Below, piece after piece: positions 1 to 5,066 of a stretch of DNA of 10,942 bases. Source of the DNA: Stagnihabitans sp043738565 (GTDB lineage Bacteria; Pseudomonadota; Alphaproteobacteria; Rhodobacterales; Rhodobacteraceae); assembly GCA_043738565.1 (NCBI GenBank), contig JAYUGA010000239.1, positions 1 to 10,942 of the forward strand, given 5' to 3'. Both the position numbers and the translations under genes were made by a program. The notes under the pieces are model-generated. The model had not been told where the DNA came from. It did no database searches and was given only the letters and a program-made list of their open reading frames with translations. Positions within the stretch are counted from its first letter, which is position 1; every line of letters begins with the position of its first letter.

Positions 1-491
1 GGCCGGGTGATGAAACCGCCCTCAACCCGGGTGTCCGTGGCCGCCCAGGGCAGAAACTCCGGCCCGGTGGCACAGGTGGCAAACTTGCCATGCGCCTTAG
101 ACAGGGTTTCGCTAACCGCCAGCCCCAGCGCCCGGCACTCCTTGAGCACCGCATCGACGCCGTCGGTCTTTTGCCCGTCAATCGCCAGCAGCGCCCCCGG
201 CCTGGCCAGCAGCGCGGCCTCTGCCAAGAGCGCATGCGCCTCGGCCTTGGCGCGGGGCAGGCAGATCAGGGCAGCGGCATAAAGCGTGTTGGCACTGGTG
301 CGATAGCCCAAGGCGGCGAAATGGTCGTGGTCCGGCTTGAACCCGGTCAGCACCACAACGCGGCTTTTGGGCAAGGCGGACAGGTCGTCGCCAAGGCGCG
401 GACGCAGCACCGCGATGTCGCCCGACGCAGGCAACACCCAGGCACCGCTGTCCAGCGCCAGCTCCAGCCGGGAAGATCTATTGCCGCTCAC
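1..491 (-). CDS. Class I SAM-dependent methyltransferase, RsmC/RlmG-like (N-terminal part, 3' end outside the window)
   Basis: About 163 codons are visible, running off the left edge. The frame has no ATG near its beginning. A TGA closes it 27 bases upstream of a GTG at 491-489, so that GTG is the likely start, and the protein begins VSGNRSSRLELALDSGAW. The visible part matches the N-terminal domain of RsmC-type 16S rRNA guanine-N2 methyltransferases as I know them: a short hydrophobic start, an 'LRPRLGDDLSALP' stretch, 'TGFKPDHDHFAALGY', and 'LLARPGALLAIDGQKTDGVDA'. In this family the N-terminal domain is a degenerate methyltransferase fold. The SAM-binding and NPPF catalytic motifs lie in the C-terminal half, which is not in the window, so activity and target base cannot be judged. 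The gene starts 10 bp after the clpS stop codon and is probably co-transcribed with clpS. The Shine-Dalgarno is weak, which suggests coupling to clpS translation. The family is fairly sure; the rRNA target is inferred. Confidence 0.8.
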   Translation of the reverse strand, partial: MSGNRSSRLELALDSGAWVLPASGDIAVLRPRLGDDLSALPKSRVVVLTGFKPDHDHFAALGYRTSANTLYAAALICLPRAKAEAHALLAEAALLARPGALLAIDGQKTDGVDAVLKECRALGLAVSETLSKAHGKFATCATGPEFLPWAATDTRVEGGFITR

Positions 492-501
492 GGATTGGCT
501 G

Positions 502-822
502 CTATTCTTTTTCCATCATGCATTGCAGCGGATGCTGGTGACGCCGCGCGAAATCCATCACCTGCGCCACCTTGGTTTCCGCCACTTCCGCCGAAAACAC
601 CCCGACCACCGCCAGCCCCTTCTTGTGGACCGTCAGCATGATTTCGAACGCCTGGGCGTGGTTCAGGCCAAAAAACCGCTCCAGCACATGGACCACGAAT
701 TCCATCGGCGTGTAGTCGTCGTTCAGGATCATGATCTTGTATAGCGGCGGCCGCTCTGTCCTGGTTTTGGTCTTGGTCAGAACCGAAGTGTCCTGACCAG
801 GCCCCTTGGGAGCGTCAGACAT
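502..822 (-). CDS. clpS: ATP-dependent Clp protease adaptor ClpS
   Basis: A 106-aa cytoplasmic adaptor that delivers N-degron substrates (bulky hydrophobic N-terminal residues) to the ClpAP protease and modulates ClpA substrate choice. The sequence shows a flexible N-terminal tail (residues 1-26) followed by the ClpS core. N34-D35-D36 sits in 'LNDDYTPMEFVV' with the gatekeeper Met40, and H66 sits in 'IMLTVH'; these are the expected N-degron pocket residues. The C-terminal 'VAETKVAQVMDFAR' helix and the HPLQC ending are also typical. I chose the ATG at 822-820 (MSDAPKGPG). A longer in-frame reading to 888 would add 22 residues (rich in Arg, Phe and Cys) that do not resemble ClpS and would enter the promoter region. 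No clpA gene is in the window, so the partner unfoldase must be encoded elsewhere. The gene is divergent from the HAD hydrolase and lies just upstream of the methyltransferase. Confidence 0.95.
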   Translation of the reverse strand: MSDAPKGPGQDTSVLTKTKTRTERPPLYKIMILNDDYTPMEFVVHVLERFFGLNHAQAFEIMLTVHKKGLAVVGVFSAEVAETKVAQVMDFARRHQHPLQCMMEKE

Positions 823-886
823 CCTGAGGGGAAAAGCGGTCAAACCAAAGCTCCGGTGCTGAAAGGGGCAACGTGCCCTTGCAGAC

Positions 887-914
887 AATATAGACTATTT
901 TGGCATCCATGAAA
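887..914 (-). promoter_or_regulatory. Possible clpS promoter in the divergent spacer
   Basis: On the minus strand, TTTCAT (914-909) and TATATT (892-887) are separated by 16 bp and lie about 65 bp upstream of the clpS start. This is the most AT-rich stretch of the 160-bp spacer (823-982) between clpS and the HAD gene. It also contains the short palindrome ATAGaCTAT (889-897), which could be an operator or simply part of the -10 region. The match to the sigma-70 consensus is only moderate. I found no better candidate for the rightward HAD gene. Confidence 0.3.
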
Positions 915-982
915 GCCCTGCGCCAAAACCGATTGCCCAAAATCCGACGCTACGCCATCACTTGCACCTTGCGAGGTGAAAA

Positions 983-1684
983 ATGGCTGACCTGACCACC
1001 ATCGGCTTTGATGCCGACGACACGCTTTGGCAGAACGAGAGCTTCTTTCGCCTGACCCAGACCCGATTCGCGGACCTGCTGGCCGGAGCCGCCGACCCTG
1101 ATCACCTGGCCGAACGGCTGGGGGCGGCAGAGCGGCGCAACCTGGGTCATTACGGTTTCGGCGTCAAAGGCTTCACCCTGTCGATGATCGAGACCGCCAT
1201 CGAAGTCACCGAAGGCCGTGTCAGCGCCCGGGTGATTGCCGAGATCATGGCGGCAGGGCGCGAAATGCTCGCCCACCCGGTCCACCTGCTGCCGCATGCC
1301 CGCGACGCACTGCAGGCATTGGCGGCGGACTACCGGGTGCTGCTGATCACCAAGGGCGACCTTTTGGATCAGGAACGCAAACTGGCGCAGTCCGGTCTGG
1401 GCGATCTGTTCCACGGCGTCGAGATCGTGTCGCACAAAACCCCTGAAATCTACGCCGCGATCTTCGCCCGCCACGGTCACGGTGCAGACCGCGCCATGAT
1501 GGTCGGCAACTCGTTGAAATCCGATGTCTTGCCTGCACTTGCCTCGGGGGCGCGGGGCGTTCATGTGCCGCATGGCCTGACATGGGCCCTGGAACATGCC
1601 GACCCGCCGCAGGCGGAACCCCGCTTTTTCAGCATCCCCGATCTGTCGCATTTGCCGGGATTGGTGCAAGATCTGGCAAAATAG
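983..1684 (+). CDS. HAD-superfamily hydrolase (phosphatase-like)
   Basis: A 233-aa soluble protein of the haloacid dehalogenase superfamily, which hydrolyses small phosphorylated metabolites through an aspartyl-phosphate intermediate. All four HAD motifs are visible. Motif I is DADDT, with the nucleophile D10 and the acid/base D12. Motif II is T123 in 'LLITKGD'. Motif III is K152 in 'SHKTPEIY'. Motif IV is around 'VGNSLKSDV', with D181 as the magnesium ligand. A helical cap (C1 type) fits between motifs I and II (about residues 17-105). The length is typical of YjjG/phosphoglycolate-phosphatase-like HADs, but nothing fixes the substrate. The ATG at 983 is preceded by a GAGGTG Shine-Dalgarno (973-978). 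The gene is divergent from clpS, and 188 bp separate it from the next gene, so it may be its own transcript. Family assignment is secure; substrate is unknown. Confidence 0.9.
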   Translation: MADLTTIGFDADDTLWQNESFFRLTQTRFADLLAGAADPDHLAERLGAAERRNLGHYGFGVKGFTLSMIETAIEVTEGRVSARVIAEIMAAGREMLAHPVHLLPHARDALQALAADYRVLLITKGDLLDQERKLAQSGLGDLFHGVEIVSHKTPEIYAAIFARHGHGADRAMMVGNSLKSDVLPALASGARGVHVPHGLTWALEHADPPQAEPRFFSIPDLSHLPGLVQDLAK

Positions 1685-1766
1685 ACACCATAGCTAGCGA
1701 TCAGGGCAGAATGATACACTACATCTGCGCTCATCAACGATAGACATAGGTTTAGCAACAGCTTGA

Positions 1767-1779
1767 AACCCATTGAAAT
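1767..1779 (+). repeat. 13-nt intergenic element, copy 1 (AACCCATTGAAAT)
   Basis: The same 13 bases occur in opposite orientation at 4981-4993, in the other sizeable inverted-repeat-rich gap of the window. Each copy overlaps an arm or loop of an inverted repeat. Its function is unknown, and chance cannot be excluded. Confidence 0.35.
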
Positions 1780-1833
1780 AAAGGGGTTTTCTGAAAAGTT
1801 GCACTGTGTTACCTTTTCTGCAAGCAGACCGAA

Positions 1834-1851
1834 GCCCCGAAAAACAGGGGC
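1834..1851 (+). other. Leader hairpin just upstream of the carboxypeptidase gene
   Basis: GCCCC (1834-1838) and GGGGC (1847-1851) form a 5-bp all-GC stem around an A-rich 8-nt loop. The hairpin ends 21 bp before the GTG start and 9 bp before the GAGG (1861-1864). A smaller CTGC-AA-GCAG repeat (1818-1827) lies just before it. It could affect translation or be incidental. Confidence 0.35.
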
Positions 1852-1872
1852 ACGAAACACGAGGCAGGCAAG

Positions 1873-3471
1873 GTGACACCGATTTTGGGGCGTTTCGTCC
1901 GTTCGCTATTTTTGACCCTGATGCTTGGCCTGCTGGCCCTTGTCGGCATCGGTCAGCCCGCCTCCGCCCTGCCCTATGCGGCCTATCTGATGGATGCCCG
2001 CACAGGCGAGACGCTGTATGCGCAAAACGCCGACACGCCGCTGCCGCCCGCCTCGCTGACCAAGATGATGACGCTGTACATCACCTTCCAGGAAATTCAG
2101 ACCGGCCGCCTGTCGCTGGATACCATGATCACCGTGTCCAGAAACGCTGCCAATCAGGCCCCGTCGCGGCTGGGTCTGAAAGAGGGGCAAAAGATAGCAC
2201 TCCGCTATCTGATCCGGGCGGCGGCGGTGAAATCGGCCAATGACGCGGCGGCGGCGATTGGCGACGCGCTGGCCGGATCGCCCGAGAAATGGGGGGCGCG
2301 GATGACCGCCACTGCCCGCAAGCTGGGCATGAAGAATTCGACCTTCAAGAACGCCAACGGCCTGCCCGCCCGCGGTCATCTGTCCACCGCCCGCGACATG
2401 TCGATCCTCGGGCGGCGGCTGTTCTACGATTTTCCGCAGTTTTACAACATCTTCTCGCGGCGCACGACCGATGCGGGTCTGGCGACAGTCGCCAGCACCA
2501 ACCGCAAATTTCTGGACAGCTACCAGGGCGCCGACGGGATCAAGACCGGCTATACCGGCGTTTCCGGCTTCAACCTGACCGCCAGCGCCGAACGCAATGG
2601 CGTGCGGCTGATTGGCACGATTCTGGGCGGCACCTCGACGCCCGATCGCAACATGAAGATGACCGCATTGCTGGATATGGGCTTCAAGAAGGCCAAGCCG
2701 GGAACAGGCACGGTCGCACCGCTTCCGGCAGACCCCGAAGACACCTCCAACCTGGTCGCTTCGCTGGACGATACCAACATCGACGAAGCGCTGCCAGAGG
2801 TGACAGACGGCGCAGGCAAGACGCTGCGGCTGAACCTTGCGGTGGCAAGTTCGATCCGCCCGACGTTGCGCCCCAGCGCTGATGCGGTGGCCGCGACCGA
2901 GGTTGCGGTCGCCGGTATGAAAGATGGCATCGCCGGTGCCCTGGCCGCCGCCGCTGCCGCAGAGCCGCCGCCGCCCGACACGTTGCAGTCCCAGGCCGTG
3001 GCACTGGCGGATGGCGCTGCCGACCCCAGCGCACCTGACCCCAACAGCGTAGTGTCGCTGATGGCCAGCACCGTCACCGTCAAGGCCACAGCCCCGACCC
3101 AGCCCTTGCAATTGGCCGCTCTGTCCCAGACCGTGCGCCCGCCCAAACACAACGCGCCGATCTATACCGACAGCACCGCCCAGATGGCCGAAGTAGCAGT
3201 GCAGCCAGAGGTTGTCACCCGCGTCTCCACCTCCGGCGGGCTTGGCTGGGGCGTGAACCTCGGCCATTTCAACACCAGGTCCGAGGCAGAGCGTCTGCTG
3301 CTGAAGATCCAGCTCGTCGAAAATGCCACGCTTGGCGACGGTTTGCGCAAGGTGGTCGAGCGGGGCGGCGGCTATGACGCCAATTTCTCTGGCCTGAGCC
3401 GTGACGATGCCGACCTCGCCTGCCGCCGCCTGCAGGCCCGCTCCGTGCAATGCTTCACGATGGGACCGTGA
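1873..3471 (+). CDS. Secreted D-alanyl-D-alanine carboxypeptidase (peptidase S11, DacF-like) with C-terminal SPOR domain
   Basis: A 532-aa penicillin-binding protein of the PBP5/DacF type, which removes the terminal D-Ala from peptidoglycan pentapeptides in the periplasm. Residues 1-32 form a signal peptide with a hydrophobic core at 11-27 and an A30-S31-A32 cleavage site. The catalytic domain spans about 33-275 and carries all three active-site motifs: S61-L-T-K64, S121-A-N123 and K224-T-G226. Residues 276-455 are a low-complexity linker rich in Ala, Pro, Thr and Asp. Residues 459-530 form a SPOR domain ('WGVNLGHFNTRSEAERLL'), which in other proteins binds glycan strands stripped of stem peptides at the division septum. 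The start is a GTG with GAGG (1861-1864) and AAGG nearby; no upstream ATG fits the frame and the signal peptide. E. coli PBP5 instead ends in an amphipathic anchor, so here SPOR probably provides localisation. The stop overlaps the next gene. Confidence 0.93.
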   Translation: MTPILGRFVRSLFLTLMLGLLALVGIGQPASALPYAAYLMDARTGETLYAQNADTPLPPASLTKMMTLYITFQEIQTGRLSLDTMITVSRNAANQAPSRLGLKEGQKIALRYLIRAAAVKSANDAAAAIGDALAGSPEKWGARMTATARKLGMKNSTFKNANGLPARGHLSTARDMSILGRRLFYDFPQFYNIFSRRTTDAGLATVASTNRKFLDSYQGADGIKTGYTGVSGFNLTASAERNGVRLIGTILGGTSTPDRNMKMTALLDMGFKKAKPGTGTVAPLPADPEDTSNLVASLDDTNIDEALPEVTDGAGKTLRLNLAVASSIRPTLRPSADAVAATEVAVAGMKDGIAGALAAAAAAEPPPPDTLQSQAVALADGAADPSAPDPNSVVSLMASTVTVKATAPTQPLQLAALSQTVRPPKHNAPIYTDSTAQMAEVAVQPEVVTRVSTSGGLGWGVNLGHFNTRSEAERLLLKIQLVENATLGDGLRKVVERGGGYDANFSGLSRDDADLACRRLQARSVQCFTMGP

Positions 3472-4148
3472 TGGCGTTTGTCATCCCGGCCCCTGTGCAA
3501 CCGAGCCTGCCCACTACCCTTGGCGACCGCTTCCCGGTCCGCCGCATCTTCTGCGTCGGTCGCAATTATGCCGACCATGCCGTTGAGATGGGCCACGACC
3601 CGAATGCCGAGCCGCCGTTCTATTTCACCAAACCGGCTGATGCCGTGGTGGAATCGGGGGCCAAAATCGCCTATCCGCCCGCCACGCAAGATTTCCACCA
3701 CGAGGCGGAACTGGTGGTCGCCTTGGGTCGGGGCGGCGCAGATATCGCCGAGGCAGGCGCACTGGCGCATGTCTGGGGCTATGCCACCGGCAACGACCTG
3801 ACCCGCCGCGACGTCCAGGCCGCAGCCAAGGCGGCGCGGCGGCCGTGGGATATGGCGAAGGGGTTCGATTGTTCTGCCGTCATCGGCCTGATCCACCCGG
3901 CGCGTGACTTGCAAGGCGATCCGGCGATCCGCTGTCTGGTGGGTGGCCGCGTCACTCAATCCGCCCATCTGTCCGACATGATCTGGCCGGTTCCCGCCAT
4001 CGTTTCCCACCTGTCGCGCCTCGTCACCCTCGCCGCCGGTGATCTGATCATGACCGGCACCCCGGCGGGCGTCGGGCCATTGCTGCGCGGGCAGACCTGC
4101 ACGGTCGAGATCGACGGGCTGACCCCCGCCACGATCACCGTCATCTAG
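3471..4148 (+). CDS. Fumarylacetoacetate hydrolase family protein (fumarylpyruvate hydrolase/acylpyruvase-like)
   Basis: A 225-aa cytoplasmic enzyme of the FAH superfamily, which cleaves or decarboxylates 2-oxo-acid metabolites using a divalent metal. The start of the FAH core ('RIFCVGRNYADHAVEMG', residues 25-41) and 'FTKPADAVV' are clear. The metal ligands E78 and E80 lie in 'HHEAELVVALG', D109 in 'GNDLTRRDVQ', and the substrate loop 'GTPAGVGP' is at 196-203. The length fits the short bacterial members (fumarylpyruvate hydrolase and FAHD1-like acylpyruvase/oxaloacetate decarboxylase). No gentisate or tyrosine catabolic gene is adjacent, so the substrate is open. I chose the ATG at 3471 because 'MAFVIP' matches the usual N terminus. 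An ATG at 3450 would add 7 residues lying inside the preceding gene. The A of this ATG is the last base of the carboxypeptidase TGA, so translation is probably coupled. Confidence 0.9.
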   Translation: MAFVIPAPVQPSLPTTLGDRFPVRRIFCVGRNYADHAVEMGHDPNAEPPFYFTKPADAVVESGAKIAYPPATQDFHHEAELVVALGRGGADIAEAGALAHVWGYATGNDLTRRDVQAAAKAARRPWDMAKGFDCSAVIGLIHPARDLQGDPAIRCLVGGRVTQSAHLSDMIWPVPAIVSHLSRLVTLAAGDLIMTGTPAGVGPLLRGQTCTVEIDGLTPATITVI

Positions 4149-4189
4149 CGCCCTTCACCCGCCGTCATTTCCATCCGCACATGGCAGTT

Positions 4190-4218
4190 TTGACGCAAGC
4201 GCCGCAGCCTGTCATCCT
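4190..4218 (+). promoter_or_regulatory. Possible promoter for the DUF2270 gene
   Basis: TTGACG (4190-4195) is a good -35-like hexamer. Seventeen bases downstream is CATCCT (4213-4218), a poor -10. GC-rich alphaproteobacteria often have a strong -35 with a weak -10, so this is a plausible start of a separate transcript in the 115-bp gap. The evidence is weak. Confidence 0.3.
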
Positions 4219-4224
4219 GGGCAC

Positions 4225-4245
4225 ACGATCCCGGCAGCGGGTCGT
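4225..4245 (+). other. Hairpin just upstream of the DUF2270 ribosome binding site
   Basis: ACGA-T-CCCG (4225-4233) pairs with CGGGTCGT (4238-4245) around a GCAG loop, giving an 8-bp stem with one bulged T. No T-run follows, so it is unlikely to be an intrinsic terminator for the upstream gene. It ends 6 bp before the strong AGAGGGG Shine-Dalgarno (4252-4258) and may be a leader structure. Confidence 0.35.
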
Positions 4246-4263
4246 CACGTCAGAGGGGTAGAT

Positions 4264-4944
4264 ATGACCGAAAAACGCAAGGCGGCCCATGCCGAGGAGT
4301 TTTCCGCCGCCGAAATCAGCGCCCTGGCGCATCTTTATCGCGGCGAGGTCTGCCGCTCCACCGTCTGGCGCACCCGGCTGGATACCACGACCAACTGGTC
4401 GGTCGTCACCCTCGGCGTGGCGCTGTCGATCACGTTTTCCTCGCCCAATGCCTCGCCGCTGCCCCTGGTGCTGGTCGGCATCCTGATCATTCCGTTTCTG
4501 GCGCAGGAGGCCCGGCGCTACCGCTATTTCAGCGTGTGGCGGGCGCGGGCGCACTGGCTGGCGGAACATTTCTACGTGCAGATGCTCAGCGACGGCGATC
4601 TGCACACCGAGGAAAACTGGCAGGCCAAACTGGTCGAGGATTACCGCAACCCGCAATATCATATCAGCTACCTGACCGCAGTGGCCCGCCGGGTGCGCAG
4701 CAATTATCTGTGGATCTTGCTGATCCAGACTTTGGCCTTTTGCGGCAAGTTGATGGTCCATCCCGCCGGGGTCAGGGACTGGAATGAGTTCGTGACCCGC
4801 GCCGATATCGGCCCGATTCCCGGCGAGCTGGTGCTGATCCTGGGGGCGGTCTATAGCCTGAGCTGGCTGGCGCCGGCGGTCTGGGTCACGCGCGAGGATA
4901 TGAAGCGCAGCCGGGAACGCGGCGGGTCGACCACGATGGGCTAA
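4264..4944 (+). CDS. DUF2270 family integral membrane protein
   Basis: A 226-aa predicted inner-membrane protein of uncharacterised family DUF2270. I recognise it by the N-terminal stretch 'ALAHLYRGEVCRSTVWRTRL', followed by 'DTTTNWSVVTLG', and by the RRYRYFSVWRAR segment after the second membrane helix. Four hydrophobic segments are visible at about residues 43-60, 65-81, 147-164 and 186-208. The middle hydrophilic region (82-146) is probably cytoplasmic, is rich in Arg, Tyr and Trp, and includes 'LAEHFYVQML' and 'NPQYHISYLTAVARRVR'. The tail is basic. The ATG at 4264 has a strong Shine-Dalgarno, AGAGGGG, 5 bp upstream. The gene stands alone, 115 bp after the FAH gene and convergent with the glycosyltransferase. 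No biochemical function is known to me for this family, and the context does not supply one. Confidence 0.88.
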   Translation: MTEKRKAAHAEEFSAAEISALAHLYRGEVCRSTVWRTRLDTTTNWSVVTLGVALSITFSSPNASPLPLVLVGILIIPFLAQEARRYRYFSVWRARAHWLAEHFYVQMLSDGDLHTEENWQAKLVEDYRNPQYHISYLTAVARRVRSNYLWILLIQTLAFCGKLMVHPAGVRDWNEFVTRADIGPIPGELVLILGAVYSLSWLAPAVWVTREDMKRSRERGGSTTMG

Positions 4945-4968
4945 GGCTGTCCAGTTCTGGACGTTTAG

Positions 4969-5014
4969 CGAAACCTTGCAATTTCAATGGGTTGGTTTCG
5001 TGATTTTAACCAAC
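4969..5014. repeat. Overlapping, mutually exclusive inverted repeats in the convergent spacer
   Basis: CGAAACC (4969-4975) is complementary to GGTTTCG (4994-5000), with a 3-bp inner match (TTG 4976-4978 / CAA 4985-4987). GTTGGTT (4991-4997) is complementary to AACCAAC (5008-5014) across 10 nt. The two stems share bases 4994-4997, so they cannot form together. A further short repeat, GTCCA-GTTC-TGGAC, lies at 4949-4962. They sit between the converging DUF2270 and glycosyltransferase genes and may end transcription or process 3' ends. Confidence 0.5.
4981..4993 (-). repeat. 13-nt intergenic element, copy 2 (inverted)
   Basis: The plus strand reads ATTTCAATGGGTT, the exact reverse complement of 1767-1779. 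It lies inside the alternative hairpin region. Its role is unknown. Confidence 0.35.
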
Positions 5015-5040
5015 TGTTAGGAAATGCCGCCGGGTAGGGT

Positions 5041-5066
5041 GCGTCAGGTGACGCTTCTTACTTTTT
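5041..5066 (+). terminator. Probable intrinsic terminator for the DUF2270 gene
   Basis: GCGTCA-GG-TGACGC (5041-5054) is a perfect inverted repeat that forms a 5-bp stem with a 4-nt loop, followed by the T-rich TTCTTACTTTTT (5055-5066). The T-rich tail is on the plus-strand side, so it would act on rightward transcription from DUF2270. It overlaps the last codons of the opposing glycosyltransferase. The T-tract is interrupted, so efficiency is uncertain. Confidence 0.45.

Larger units (their letters stand above)
1685..1872. other. AT-richer intergenic region upstream of the carboxypeptidase gene
   Basis: This 188-bp gap contains no convincing ORF. It holds several inverted repeats. AAACCC (1766-1771) pairs with GGGTTT (1784-1789) across a 12-nt loop. 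TTTTCTGAAAA (1787-1797) is a near-perfect palindrome, and a GC hairpin lies at 1834-1851. The first repeat could act as a weak terminator for the HAD gene or as an operator. No good -35/-10 pair is visible, although a promoter for the downstream gene is expected here. Confidence 0.5.

Noticed and set aside
105..115. An 11-nt match (GGTTTCGCTAA) to the reverse complement of 4965-4975
   Set aside because: One copy lies inside the methyltransferase coding sequence and reads as ordinary codons. A match of this length is expected by chance in 11 kb.
823..888. A longer ClpS with 22 extra N-terminal residues
   Set aside because: The extra residues do not resemble ClpS N termini and would occupy the leader/promoter region. 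The internal ATG at 822 gives a normal-length protein.
950..1669. A 239-codon open frame on the minus strand opposite the HAD gene
   Set aside because: It is an antisense shadow. The plus-strand frame carries all four HAD motifs and a good ribosome binding site.
1685..1872. A small gene on either strand in the HAD-carboxypeptidase gap
   Set aside because: The open frames there have no ribosome binding site, no family resemblance and unusual codon use for this genome.
1906..3450. A 514-codon open frame on the minus strand opposite the carboxypeptidase gene
   Set aside because: It is a GC-rich antisense shadow. It is low-complexity in His, Gln, Arg and Gly, matches no family, and the plus-strand gene has full catalytic motifs, a signal peptide and a SPOR domain.
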